NCBI GenBank assembly: GCA_937139475.1
Contig: CAKZQF010000138.1
Span: 24,192 to 88,191 of the forward strand
From: an uncultured Gammaproteobacteria bacterium
GTDB taxonomy: Bacteria > Pseudomonadota > Gammaproteobacteria > Enterobacterales > Psychrobiaceae
DNA length: 64,000 bases
Reading direction: 5' to 3'
Part shown: positions 1 through 8,523 of the stretch, piece by piece
Position numbering within the stretch: the stretch's first letter is position 1
Layout of the letters: the number at the start of each line of letters is the position of its first letter
The notes under the pieces: model-generated
The model's database searches: none
What the model saw: only the letters and a program-made list of their open reading frames with translations
What the model was told of the DNA's origin: nothing
Program-made: the position numbers and the translations under genes

Positions 1-239
1 GGATCCCCAATCCACTGTGGACGCGCTGCTGCCGTAATGAGCAATAGCCATAATAAGCCAAATAAGACTAAGGGGCGTTTTACGGTACGCTGGATTGATC
101 GCTCACCATCACCAAACATCTGGTTATTTGCAACCTTCAGCGCGGCCAATTGTCTTGGCTTGGCACCGGGCAATAAGAAATAGCTAAGCAGAGGCAGTGG
201 CAGCAGCAGAAAAACCCATGCCCACAGAAATTCAAGCAT
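1..239 (-). CDS. BatA-like VWA-domain membrane protein, N-terminal part only
   Basis: Reading from the ATG at 239 down to the window edge gives 79 complete codons beginning MLEFLWAWVFLLLPLPLLSY and continuing to ARPQWIGD. This is the usual N terminus of BatA-type proteins: a first membrane segment, a short loop with a basic patch, a second membrane segment and the conserved RPQW just before the von Willebrand factor A domain. The VWA domain with its metal-ion-dependent adhesion site lies outside the window. The start overlaps the end of the DUF4381 gene by 8 bases, so the two are translationally coupled. The order MoxR, DUF58, DUF4381, VWA is that of the Bat/aerotolerance-type operons, whose exact biochemical role is unsettled. 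The identification rests on the N terminus plus context. Confidence 0.75.
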   Translation of the reverse strand, partial: MLEFLWAWVFLLLPLPLLSYFLLPGAKPRQLAALKVANNQMFGDGERSIQRTVKRPLVLFGLLWLLLITAAARPQWIGD

Positions 240-690
240 GGCCAATATCCTTAATATTTTTCTTGGTTAATGCATTGAGCCAATTGCTTGCTAGCGTCGC
301 AAATTGCTCAAGGTCCTGGGCTGTTTCTTCACGATAAAGATTATTAATAGTCTGTTGAAGCATTTTACTATCGCTGGGGTTTGCACGGGACAGAAATTCT
401 ACCCAAGCCTCGCCGTGCATCGATGAGATAGTAGGGCAAGGAAAATAGTGCAGTGCAACTTGCTTTATTAGCCCGTTAATTTCTCTTGTACTACTGCAAT
501 GCGCTAGGGTGTTGAGCGCAAGCCGTTTAATCGCCCAAAAGCGTCGAAAAGCTACAAACTTGGCTACTGATACCGTAACTAAGATGACAGCTAGCACAAT
601 TAAAAGCCACCAACCGTAAGCCAATGGCCAAACACCAGGCGCTAGAGGTTGGGCGATTGGGGCAAGCTGCTCAAGCAATGGATTAGACAT
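232..690 (-). CDS. DUF4381 domain membrane protein
   Basis: A 152-residue protein with one clear membrane segment near residues 25-48 (WWLLIVLAVILVTVSVAKFV) followed by a cytoplasmic helical domain rich in Leu and Ala. The arrangement, a short Pro-rich N terminus with LAPIAQPLAPG then a single transmembrane helix and an amphipathic helical tail, is that of DUF4381 proteins found between DUF58 and VWA genes. It overlaps DUF58 by 8 bases upstream and the BatA-like gene by 8 bases downstream, which indicates one polycistronic message. In related operons the products are thought to form a MoxR-driven membrane complex; no catalytic residues are recognisable here, and a scaffold role is an inference. 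Confidence 0.8.
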   Translation of the reverse strand: MSNPLLEQLAPIAQPLAPGVWPLAYGWWLLIVLAVILVTVSVAKFVAFRRFWAIKRLALNTLAHCSSTREINGLIKQVALHYFPCPTISSMHGEAWVEFLSRANPSDSKMLQQTINNLYREETAQDLEQFATLASNWLNALTKKNIKDIGHA

Positions 691-1645
691 TTTGACCTTG
701 TAACTGATGTAAATTAGATTGTTTAAGTTGCTCGAGTAACGGCAAATGACTGGAAAAATGCATTGCTCTGATATTTAGCTTCCTTAAAATTGTTAATGTG
801 TTGGCCTGATGTTGTTCAAAGTTATTGGCGTATTGCTTGCGGCGTGCTTGGTTTACCACAAATTGGCTACGTTGCAGTCCATCGGTGACCGCTACTTCAC
901 CGCTGAGCTGACTCGGCAATTGTTGCTCCAATGGATCGTGCATTTGACAGCCAATAATTTCATTGTGGCGAGAAAGTAGTTGCAATTGCTTAATGGATTT
1001 ATCGCTCATTTGGCTAAAATCCGATAAGACAAAGACTAAACTGCCGGGCTTGACTACTCGGCGCAAACGTAGACAGCTTTGTTCAAACGTGTTTTGACTT
1101 GTTTGAATGTTCTGCTTAAATTGTTGCAGCCCTTGCTGATGTAGCTTTGTTAGATATTCAACGATGGCAAGCGCGCCATGATGTCGATTGCGTGGTTTCA
1201 ATTCCCGATGGGCGACATCATTAAAAATTAAGGCGCCAACACGATCACCATTGGCAATTGCTGACCATGCCAAAAGGGATGCCAGATGACAAGTTTGAAC
1301 CGATTTAAGCAGCAGCTGCGATCCAAAATACTGTCGATGGTTTAGGTCAACCAACAAAATAACTGGTCGTTCGCGCTCTTCTCGATAAATCTTGGTATGA
1401 GTTTTACCGGTTCTCGCTGTTACGCGCCAATCTATCGCACGAATATCATCACCAATTTGATAATGGCGTGCTTCATCAAACTCCATCCCTCTGCCTTTGG
1501 TTTTAGCTACCAGCGTACCAGCCATATGTGACTTGATTTGGCTATTACTGGATAGGTCAATGAGCGCACTGCGTCCCCGATATTCCAATAGTTCTTTGAT
1601 GGAGACATCAACGCCATTTGCAAAAGGAGGTAGGTTTAAGGCCAT
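683..1645 (-). CDS. DUF58 domain protein (MoxR operon)
   Basis: A 320-residue soluble protein. The DUF58 signature is clear around residues 50-75: a GRGMEFDEARHYQIGDDIR segment followed by IDWRVTARTGKTHTKIYREE. A degenerate von Willebrand A-like fold follows (ILLVDLNHRQYFGS, then LVFVLSDFSQM), in which the metal-binding motif is not fully conserved. It starts 2 bases after the stop of the MoxR gene and overlaps the DUF4381 gene, so all four genes are co-transcribed. DUF58 proteins almost always accompany MoxR ATPases and are presumed partners or substrates of the ATPase; the precise function is unknown. Confidence 0.88.
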   Translation of the reverse strand: MALNLPPFANGVDVSIKELLEYRGRSALIDLSSNSQIKSHMAGTLVAKTKGRGMEFDEARHYQIGDDIRAIDWRVTARTGKTHTKIYREERERPVILLVDLNHRQYFGSQLLLKSVQTCHLASLLAWSAIANGDRVGALIFNDVAHRELKPRNRHHGALAIVEYLTKLHQQGLQQFKQNIQTSQNTFEQSCLRLRRVVKPGSLVFVLSDFSQMSDKSIKQLQLLSRHNEIIGCQMHDPLEQQLPSQLSGEVAVTDGLQRSQFVVNQARRKQYANNFEQHQANTLTILRKLNIRAMHFSSHLPLLEQLKQSNLHQLQGQNV

Positions 1646-1646
1646 T

Positions 1647-2606
1647 TTAAGGTACCGGTACTACTTCTAAAATTTTACTAACAACACTTGACGGGGTAAT
1701 TCCCTCGGACTCAGCTTCATAACTTAACAACAGGCGATGACGCAGCACATTGGGAGCCACCGCTATGATATCCTCTGGGCTGACAAAGTCGCGGTTATGG
1801 AGCCACGCTCGTGCGCGGGCACAGCGCTCTAGTGCGATGGTAGCGCGTGGGCTTGCGCCGAAGGTTAGCCACGTTGCTAGCGCATCATCGTATTGCTGTG
1901 GTTGGCGTGTCGCGATAATCAGCTGCACAATATATTCTTCTAGCGCGGGCGCCAGATAAATCGCTAGACATTCTTGACGGGCTTGCTTGATTTCATCTTG
2001 AATTAAAGACGGTGCAGTGACCGTGGACTGGGCTAGTGCTTCATTGCGATTAAGCGCGAGTATTTCCCGTTCCACCTCGGCACTTGGATAGTCGATACTG
2101 ACGTGCATTAAAAAACGGTCTAGTTGTGCTTCAGGTAACGGGTAGGTACCTTCTTGTTCAATCGGATTTTGGGTCGCCATTACTAAGAAAAGTTCAGGTA
2201 ACTGATAGGTCGTACTACCAACAGTGATCTGGCGTTCAGCCATCGCTTCTAATAAGGCAGACTGTACTTTAGCTGGCGCACGGTTAATTTCATCAGCCAG
2301 AATTAAGTTATGAAACAGTGGGCCCTGCTGAAACTCAAATTCATGGGTTTCTGGGCGATAGATATCAGTTCCCGTTAAATCTGCAGGTAATAGATCGGGG
2401 GTAAACTGAACCCGATGAAAATCACCATCGATACCATCAGATAAGGCTTTAATCGCTCTGGTTTTGGCAAGTCCTGGTGGTCCCTCAACAAGAATGTGGC
2501 CATCAGCCAGTAGGCTTACAAGCATCGACTGGGTCAGTTCATGTTGCCCAAGAATTTGACTATCCAGGTAGTCTTTTAATTGATTGAATTTTTCTATTGC
2601 ACTCAT
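1647..2606 (-). CDS. MoxR-family AAA+ ATPase
   Basis: A 319-residue AAA+ ATPase. Visible motifs are Walker A GPPGLAKT (about residues 42-49), Walker B LILADEINRAP (about 100-110), the MoxR hallmark ATQNPIEQEGTYPLPEAQLDRF region (about 144-165) carrying sensor 1 and the arginine finger, and a C-terminal lid with SPRATIALERCARARAW. MoxR proteins act as chaperone-like ATPases that activate or assemble VWA-domain partners; here the partners are encoded directly downstream. It is the first gene of a minus-strand operon and faces fadI across a 260-base divergent intergenic region. The ATG at 2606 has a GGAT element about ten bases upstream on the minus strand. Confidence 0.92.
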   Translation of the reverse strand: MSAIEKFNQLKDYLDSQILGQHELTQSMLVSLLADGHILVEGPPGLAKTRAIKALSDGIDGDFHRVQFTPDLLPADLTGTDIYRPETHEFEFQQGPLFHNLILADEINRAPAKVQSALLEAMAERQITVGSTTYQLPELFLVMATQNPIEQEGTYPLPEAQLDRFLMHVSIDYPSAEVEREILALNRNEALAQSTVTAPSLIQDEIKQARQECLAIYLAPALEEYIVQLIIATRQPQQYDDALATWLTFGASPRATIALERCARARAWLHNRDFVSPEDIIAVAPNVLRHRLLLSYEAESEGITPSSVVSKILEVVPVP

Positions 2607-2772
2607 GATTAACTTATCCAGCGTATAACAATATGATGATTATCAAAATAATGCGCTTATATTTACCCAAAATTATTGTCTAGTCTAGAGCATAAACGTC
2701 TTAATTACGCTTTATTGCTGCCTTTTTGTGCAAATAGTGCAGATATATTGTTACAGAAAATAAACGAATTAC

Positions 2773-2801
2773 TTGATGAGGTCGGACCTGTGGGCTATGA
2801 T
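2773..2801 (+). promoter_or_regulatory. fadIJ promoter overlapped by a FadR-like operator
   Basis: A sigma70-type promoter reads TTGATG (2773-2778), 17-base spacer, TATGAT (2796-2801). Lying over the -35 and spacer is ATGAGGTCGGACCTGTG (2776-2792), which matches the enterobacterial FadR consensus AACTGGTCGGACCTGTT at 13 of 17 positions, including the whole GGTCGGACCTGT core. In E. coli, FadR bound over such promoters represses beta-oxidation genes until long-chain acyl-CoA releases it. The same mode of control is inferred here; binding has not been shown. Confidence 0.7.
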
Positions 2802-2866
2802 TGGCGGTTGCAATAACAGTATATGCATAAATTTTAGATGCTTAGACAATAATAGGGTTATGAAAA

Positions 2867-4180
2867 ATGAGTAAATCCATCCAAGATCTCACCAGTAAAG
2901 GTGGTCACCGAATTGCGATAATTGATGGCCTGCGTACGCCATTCGCCAAGCAAGCGACGGCTTACCATGGGGTTCCTGCACTTGATTTAGGTAAAACCGT
3001 AGTCAATGAATTACTGACTCGCAGTGAGCTCGACCCTGCATTGGTAGATTTACTTGTTTATGGTCAAGTGGTACAGATGCCAAAGGCACCAAACATCGCC
3101 CGAGAGATAGTACTTGGTACTGGAATGAATGTTTCGACTGACGCCTATAGTGTATCGCGTGCCTGTGCCACGAGTTTTCAGTCAACGGTGAATGTCGCTG
3201 AATCGATTTTATCAGGGACTAGCGAAATAGGGATCGCCGGTGGTGCAGATAGCTCTTCAGTACTGCCAATTGGTGTTTCCACCAAGCTTGCCAGAGCCTT
3301 AGTTGATTTAAACAAAGCACGCACACTAGGCCAGCGACTAAATATCTTTAAGCAATTACGATTAAAAGATTTGTTGCCAGTGCCGCCTGCTGTGGCAGAG
3401 TATTCAACAGGCCTTTCAATGGGACAAACTGCCGAGCAGATGGCAAAGACTCATAATATTAGCCGTGCCGATCAAGATGCATTAGCTCATCGTTCACATA
3501 CCCTGGCAACACAATGTTGGAAAGATGGTTTGCTAAACCAAGAGGTGATGAGTGCACATGTAGAACCATATAAGGCATTTATCGAGCAGGACAACACGAT
3601 ACGTACCAACTCAGAGCTAAGCGGCTACGCCAAACTAAGACCTGTATTTGATAAGAAGCATGGTAGTGTAACCGCAGCAAACTCCACAGCGTTAACCGAT
3701 GGTGCTTCTGCAATAATCATGATGCGTGAAGATAAAGCAAAAGCATTGGGCTATGAACCCCTAGGTTACATTAAAAGTTATGCTTTTGCGGCGATTGATG
3801 TTTGGGAAGACATGCTAATGGGACCTTCATTTGCTACGCCGCTAGCGCTAGCGCGGGCAGGTATTGAGCTATCTGATCTAACCCTCATTGAGATGCATGA
3901 AGCGTTCGCTGCACAGGCCCTAGCCAACATGAAAATGTTTGAGTCTGACCTGTTTGCTCAACAACATTTAGGCAGAAAATCGGCCATTGGCCAAATAGAT
4001 ATGGACAAATTTAATGTGATGGGTGGCAGCCTTGCTTATGGCCATCCATTTGCAGCAACTGGGACGCGCTTGATCACACAAGTACTAAATGAACTTAAAA
4101 GGCGGGGTGGCGGCTTAGGCTTAACCACGGCTTGTGCGGCTGGTGGCTTGGGTGCAGCCATGGTATTGGAGGTAGAGTAA
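2867..4180 (+). CDS. fadI: 3-ketoacyl-CoA thiolase, FadI type
   Basis: A 437-residue thiolase, the same length as E. coli FadI (436). It cleaves 3-ketoacyl-CoA with CoA to acetyl-CoA and a shortened acyl-CoA, the last step of beta-oxidation, as the beta subunit of a trifunctional complex with FadJ. The nucleophilic Cys lies in [10 protein letters not shown] (about residue 104); the [10 protein letters not shown] motif with its catalytic His and the second Cys in [10 protein letters not shown] are near the C terminus. FadI rather than FadA is favoured by length, by the N terminus ([19 protein letters not shown]) and by the fadI-then-fadJ gene order. The ATG at 2867 has AGGG nine bases upstream. 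Its stop overlaps the fadJ start as TAATG. Confidence 0.96.
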   Translation: MSKSIQDLTSKGGHRIAIIDGLRTPFAKQATAYHGVPALDLGKTVVNELLTRSELDPALVDLLVYGQVVQMPKAPNIAREIVLGTGMNVSTDAYSVSRACATSFQSTVNVAESILSGTSEIGIAGGADSSSVLPIGVSTKLARALVDLNKARTLGQRLNIFKQLRLKDLLPVPPAVAEYSTGLSMGQTAEQMAKTHNISRADQDALAHRSHTLATQCWKDGLLNQEVMSAHVEPYKAFIEQDNTIRTNSELSGYAKLRPVFDKKHGSVTAANSTALTDGASAIIMMREDKAKALGYEPLGYIKSYAFAAIDVWEDMLMGPSFATPLALARAGIELSDLTLIEMHEAFAAQALANMKMFESDLFAQQHLGRKSAIGQIDMDKFNVMGGSLAYGHPFAATGTRLITQVLNELKRRGGGLGLTTACAAGGLGAAMVLEVE

Positions 4181-6300
4181 TGAGTGCATTTACTATAGAA
4201 AAGAACGCCGATAACGTTGCCGTTATTACTATCGATGTAGCAGGCGAAACGATGAACACCTTGCGCGCTGAATTTGGCGAACAAATGCGTGTTGTATTAG
4301 ACGATATGCAAGCAGACAAAAGCCTTAAGGGCATCGTGTTTATTTCTGGTAAAGATGATAACTTTATTGCTGGTGCAGACATAACGATGCTCGATGCCTG
4401 TGAAACGAAAGCTGATGTTGTTGCTATTTCCACCATGGGCCAGCAAATATTTGACCGCATCAATAGCCTAAGTGTACCCGTTGTTGCAGCGATTAACGGA
4501 CCTTGTTTAGGTGGTGGTCTAGAGTTCGCTCTTGCATGTCATGCACGTATCGCCACTGACAGCCCAAAAACAGCATTAGGTGTGCCTGAAGTGCAATTAG
4601 GTCTATTACCTGGTAGTGCAGGCACACAGCGTTTGCCTAAACTAATTGGCATTGCAAAAGCACTCGATCTAATGCTTACAGGTAAACAATTACGGGCGAA
4701 GCAAGCGTTAAAACTTGGTTTGATAGATGACATCGTGCCCCAATCTATTTTACTTGATGCAGCACTAAAATTAGTCGCTAAAGGAAAACCTAAAGCGAAA
4801 AAAGCAAAGCTTGATGTAATGGGCAAGGCGCTTGAAACAAATCCATTGGGCCGTAACCTGGTGTTTAAGAAAGCGACTGAATCTGTGCTTAAACAAACAA
4901 AGGGTCATTACCCGGCGCCGTTAAAAATTATTGACTGTGTCAGAGTGGGTATCGAAAAAGGCTATAAGGCGGGATTAGCCGTTGAGGCTAACCACTTTGC
5001 CGACCTTGTGATGACGAAAGAGTCAGCATCGCTACGCCGCCTATTCTTTGCTACGACCCAGATGAAAAAAGAGCACGGCACAGCACAAGCGACACCTAGA
5101 AAGGTTGAGCATGCCGTTGTGCTTGGCGGTGGCCTAATGGGGGGCGGTATCGCAAACGTTACCGCGATTAAAGCAAATATCCCAACCAGAATAAAAGATA
5201 TTTCCCACCGAGGCATTTCACAAGCCTATAAATACAGTTTTGATTTGTTGAACAAGAAGGTTAAGCGCCGTTTTATTACGCATGCTGAAATGCAATCGAG
5301 CATGAATAACATTACCGGTACCACCCAGTATAATGGAATCAGTAATGCTGACATCGTGGTTGAAGCCGTATTTGAAGATTTGGCGCTAAAGCATCAGATG
5401 GTCGCAGATATTGAGGCGCATTGTGGTGAACATACGGTGTTTGCTTCAAACACATCGTCTTTACCTATTGCGCAAATAGCAGCCAACGCAAAACGACCTG
5501 AAAATGTCATTGGTCTGCATTACTTCTCGCCAGTAGATAAAATGCCACTGGTAGAGGTCATTGCACACGAGCAGACATCGCCGCAAACCATCGCGACTAC
5601 CGTGGCATTTGCCAAACGCCAAGGTAAAACACCGATCGTGGTTAAAGATGGCGCAGGTTTCTATGTTAACCGGATTCTTGCACTCTTTATGAACGAGGCG
5701 GCAAATCAATTGCTTGAAGGGCAATCCATTGAGTCAATAGATAAAGCCTTAGTTAATTTCGGCTTCCCTGTCGGCCCGATCACCTTACTTGATGAGGTTG
5801 GGATCGACGTTGGTGCGAAGATTTCACCCATCCTCCGTAGCGAGCTGGGCTCACGCTTTGAGGCGCCGAGTGCGTTTGAAGCATTGTTAAATGATGACCG
5901 CAAGGGTAAGAAAAACAAACGCGGCTTCTATCAATATGGCGGTAAGACTAAAGGCAAGAAACTGGTCGATGAATCAGTGTACAAAGTACTTGGAGTTAGC
6001 GTAAAAGATACAGGAAAGGCGGAAAAGGACATTGCCCAGCGATGTCTTGTGCAAATGCTAAATGAAGCTGCCCGTTGTTTGGAAGAGGGGATTTTGTCCA
6101 GTGCCCGTGATGGCGATGTTGGTTCCTTATTTGGTATCGGATTTCCACCGTATACTGGTGGTGCCTTTAGCTACATGGACAGCGTAGGTATTGCTAAGTT
6201 AGTGGAATTATTGCAGGGCTATCAGGCTCAATATGGCGGCCGTTTCGCCCCGTGTGATTTATTAAAAGAGATGGCTGAGCAACAGAAAACGTTTTACTAA
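4180..6300 (+). CDS. fadJ: Fatty acid oxidation complex alpha subunit FadJ
   Basis: A 706-residue bifunctional enzyme (E. coli FadJ 714). The N-terminal crotonase half hydrates enoyl-CoA: GGGLEFALACHAR forms the oxyanion region and GVPEVQLGLLPGSAG carries a catalytic Glu. The 3-hydroxyacyl-CoA dehydrogenase half begins near residue 310 with the NAD-binding VVLGGGLMGGGIAN and includes GLHYFSPVDKMPLVE with the catalytic His. The C terminus is the second HAD helical domain. The ATG at 4180 overlaps the fadI stop (TAATG) and is preceded by GGAGG at 4168-4172; an in-frame ATG at 4132 would lie inside fadI and has no such site. The operon is expected to be FadR-controlled through the site at 2776-2792. 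Confidence 0.96.
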   Translation: MSAFTIEKNADNVAVITIDVAGETMNTLRAEFGEQMRVVLDDMQADKSLKGIVFISGKDDNFIAGADITMLDACETKADVVAISTMGQQIFDRINSLSVPVVAAINGPCLGGGLEFALACHARIATDSPKTALGVPEVQLGLLPGSAGTQRLPKLIGIAKALDLMLTGKQLRAKQALKLGLIDDIVPQSILLDAALKLVAKGKPKAKKAKLDVMGKALETNPLGRNLVFKKATESVLKQTKGHYPAPLKIIDCVRVGIEKGYKAGLAVEANHFADLVMTKESASLRRLFFATTQMKKEHGTAQATPRKVEHAVVLGGGLMGGGIANVTAIKANIPTRIKDISHRGISQAYKYSFDLLNKKVKRRFITHAEMQSSMNNITGTTQYNGISNADIVVEAVFEDLALKHQMVADIEAHCGEHTVFASNTSSLPIAQIAANAKRPENVIGLHYFSPVDKMPLVEVIAHEQTSPQTIATTVAFAKRQGKTPIVVKDGAGFYVNRILALFMNEAANQLLEGQSIESIDKALVNFGFPVGPITLLDEVGIDVGAKISPILRSELGSRFEAPSAFEALLNDDRKGKKNKRGFYQYGGKTKGKKLVDESVYKVLGVSVKDTGKAEKDIAQRCLVQMLNEAARCLEEGILSSARDGDVGSLFGIGFPPYTGGAFSYMDSVGIAKLVELLQGYQAQYGGRFAPCDLLKEMAEQQKTFY

Positions 6301-6323
6301 TCTGTAGTGAAATGCGTTGAACC

Positions 6324-6353
6324 AAGCCGTGCAGTGCTCTGCACGGCTTTTTT
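6324..6353 (+). terminator. Rho-independent terminator of fadIJ
   Basis: An 11-bp perfect stem (AAGCCGTGCAG at 6324-6334 pairing with 6339-6349), a TGCT loop and a run of T to 6353. Read on the other strand it lacks a T-tract, so it serves fadIJ only. Confidence 0.92.
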
Positions 6354-6357
6354 ATTG

Positions 6358-7680
6358 TTACAAAATAAGTGCTGCGATGGTGCCAAAAATGATTAATGGA
6401 ATGTTGTAGTGAATGAAGGTAGGCACCACAGAATCCCAGATATGGTCATGTTGGCCATCAACATTTAGCCCTGAGGTGGGGCCTAATGTCGAGTCAGAAG
6501 CAGGCGAACCTGCATCACCAAGGGCGGCGGCGGTGCCAACCAATGCTGCGGTTGCCAAAGGGGAAAAGCCAAAACTCATACACAACGGCACATATATCGA
6601 GGCAATAATAGGGATGGTGGAAAATGAAGAACCAATCCCCATTGTAATCAATAGCCCGGTGGTCAACATTGCTAGTGCAGCAATGAGTTGGTTTTGCCCG
6701 ATGCCAGTTGAGACACTATTGACTAGGGTATCAATTGCGCCTGTGGCTTTCATTACTTCGGCAAAGCCTGCTGCTGATATCATGATAAAGCCAATGGTTC
6801 CCATCATTTGCACACCGGCGGTAAATATATCGTGACTTTGCGATGGCTTAAACACACCGCCAAAGGCAAAGATAATTAAACCAACCGTCGACCCGATAAT
6901 AATTGAATTAGTGTAAAGCTGAATCACCAGTGCGCCCACAATCGCTAGCAGTGAGGTGATAATATATTTAAGGTTAAAGGAGGTAGTGCCCACGGACTCG
7001 TTAATGTCTTGTGGCTGCTTATAAGTTCGGGGTTTGCTGTAACTAACAAAAATCGCAAACAGCAAACCTAGAAACATGCCGCCCACAGGAATCGCCATAA
7101 CAAAGGGAATTTCGCCCGCAGTGATAGCTAAGTTATTTGCTGTGAGGTTTTTAAGCAGTAACTCATTTAAGAAGACATGGCCAAAACCAACAGGGAGTAA
7201 CATATAGGTTGCCGTTAAGCCAAACGTTAATACGCAGGCAATAAGGCGTCGGTCTAGCTCAAGCTTATTAATTGCTCCTAGCAGTGCAGGTATCAGAATT
7301 GGAATAAAAGCAATATGTACGGGAATGAGATTTTGCGAGCTAATAGCGGCGGCTAATATAGCCACTAATAGTATTGCTTTGACCCACAATGTCGTTGATT
7401 GCTGATGTTTACTATGTACTTTGCGAATAATGGCGGCGGCTGCAACATCGGTGAGTCCTGAACGAGATATCGCTACAGCAAACGCCCCAAGCATCGCATA
7501 GTTCAGCGCTATCGGTGCGCCTCCTCCCAAACCATCACTAAATACTTTTACCGTTTCAACTAATTCAAGCCCACCGATGAGCCCACCGACAACGGAGCTA
7601 ATAATGAGCGCAAACACCACATTAATCCGGCACAACGATAGGACCAACATTACTAAAACAGCGACTACAACAGCATTCAT
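6358..7680 (-). CDS. Na+/H+ antiporter family protein (YuiF/NhaC-superfamily type)
   Basis: A 440-residue polytopic inner-membrane protein with about eleven hydrophobic segments. The N terminus [20 protein letters not shown] and the following GGLIGGLE pattern are those of the Na_H_antiport_2 N-terminal domain, followed by the NhaC-like antiporter core including [12 protein letters not shown] and, near the C terminus, [20 protein letters not shown]. Members exchange Na+ for protons, but some relatives transport organic substrates, so the substrate is uncertain. The ATG at 7680 has AAGGGA seven bases upstream; a TTG two codons earlier abuts that site and is less likely. It is a single gene, convergent with fadJ, with only four bases after the fadJ terminator. 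Confidence 0.8.
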   Translation of the reverse strand: MNAVVVAVLVMLVLSLCRINVVFALIISSVVGGLIGGLELVETVKVFSDGLGGGAPIALNYAMLGAFAVAISRSGLTDVAAAAIIRKVHSKHQQSTTLWVKAILLVAILAAAISSQNLIPVHIAFIPILIPALLGAINKLELDRRLIACVLTFGLTATYMLLPVGFGHVFLNELLLKNLTANNLAITAGEIPFVMAIPVGGMFLGLLFAIFVSYSKPRTYKQPQDINESVGTTSFNLKYIITSLLAIVGALVIQLYTNSIIIGSTVGLIIFAFGGVFKPSQSHDIFTAGVQMMGTIGFIMISAAGFAEVMKATGAIDTLVNSVSTGIGQNQLIAALAMLTTGLLITMGIGSSFSTIPIIASIYVPLCMSFGFSPLATAALVGTAAALGDAGSPASDSTLGPTSGLNVDGQHDHIWDSVVPTFIHYNIPLIIFGTIAALIL

Positions 7681-7940
7681 TAACAATTCCCTTAAATTAA
7701 TCGCGAAAATAATCGCTTGATATTACAGGTTATCTTCCTATTAGGCGAGGGCCATCTTAAGCTTAATTTAATGATCAGCGTTTTGTTAAATAAAATTGGT
7801 TAGTTTCACCAATTAATGGTTTCTATGATAACCAGACTCGTTTGATGAAAATTTAAATTGCCAATAATCAAAGGGTTATGATTTGGCGCGCTGGTTGCAA
7901 TGACATAATATGACTCGAAATAACTTACTAAGGAAATAAC

Positions 7941-8348
7941 ATGAGTTTGTTACGTTTAATTTTAAATATTGCATGGTTGATATGTGGAGGCTTCATTATG
8001 GCCTTTGCCTGGGCGTTAATCGGTATAGTCGCTTGTATCTCTATTATTGGTATTCCGTTTGCCCGTTCGTGTTTTGTTATCGCACAGTTAACCTTATGGC
8101 CATTTGGCAAAGACATCGACCGTCGCGACAGAATAACCCGCCAGCGTGACATCGGTACTGGCAGTTTAGGTACTTTGGGCAATATTATTTGGTTCTTCTT
8201 GTTTGGGATCTGGTTGGCGATAGGCCACTTATTTCACGCGGTTGCTTGTTTTGTAACTATCATTGGTATTCCGTTTGGTATCCAGCACATCAAACTGGCA
8301 ATGCTGAGTATTGCACCGATCGGCCAACAGGTGGTGGAGTTAGATTAA
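7941..8348 (+). CDS. yccF: Inner membrane protein YccF
   Basis: A 135-residue membrane protein matching the YccF domain family. Two copies of the domain's motif are visible: ACISIIGIPFARSCFVIAQ followed by LWPFGKDI, and FVTIIGIPFGIQHIKLA followed by IAPIGQ. Each repeat combines a hydrophobic helix with the IIGIPF turn. The protein's function is unknown; in some bacteria YccF is found near membrane ion-homeostasis genes. AAGGAA precedes the ATG by six bases. It is a lone plus-strand gene divergent from the antiporter gene. Confidence 0.88.
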   Translation: MSLLRLILNIAWLICGGFIMAFAWALIGIVACISIIGIPFARSCFVIAQLTLWPFGKDIDRRDRITRQRDIGTGSLGTLGNIIWFFLFGIWLAIGHLFHAVACFVTIIGIPFGIQHIKLAMLSIAPIGQQVVELD

Positions 8349-8452
8349 TTAGGATGGCAGCAATAAAAAGAGCCCGGCACTATTCCAGTTGTACCGAGCT
8401 TAGGGGAAGCGGTCAGATTAGGGAAATTTAACATTCCTTAACTATTACTTAT

Positions 8453-8489
8453 TAGGCTAGCTCATTAATTTGAGCTTTGCCTACTTTTT
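8453..8489 (+). terminator. Probable terminator of yccF
   Basis: TAGGC and AGCTCA arms (8453-8464) pair with TGAGCT and GCCTA (8471-8483) around a small internal mismatch and a 6-base loop, followed by CTTTTT. No T-tract exists on the minus strand, so rsmF is not served by it. Confidence 0.6.
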
Positions 8490-8523
8490 ACTAAATTTAT
8501 TGGTAATGTTTAATAAAAAAGGA

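Noticed and set aside
1..6. A BamHI site (GGATCC) exactly at the window start
   Set aside because: It could indicate a cloning junction, but the BatA-like reading frame runs through it normally, so chance is sufficient.
4132..4179. Longer fadJ start at an in-frame ATG
   Set aside because: It lies inside fadI, adds a non-homologous Trp/Gly/Cys-rich stretch, and lacks the GGAGG that precedes the ATG at 4180.
6413..6835. 140-codon open frame antisense to the YuiF-like antiporter
   Set aside because: Composition is that of a shadow of the membrane protein on the other strand; no motif seen.
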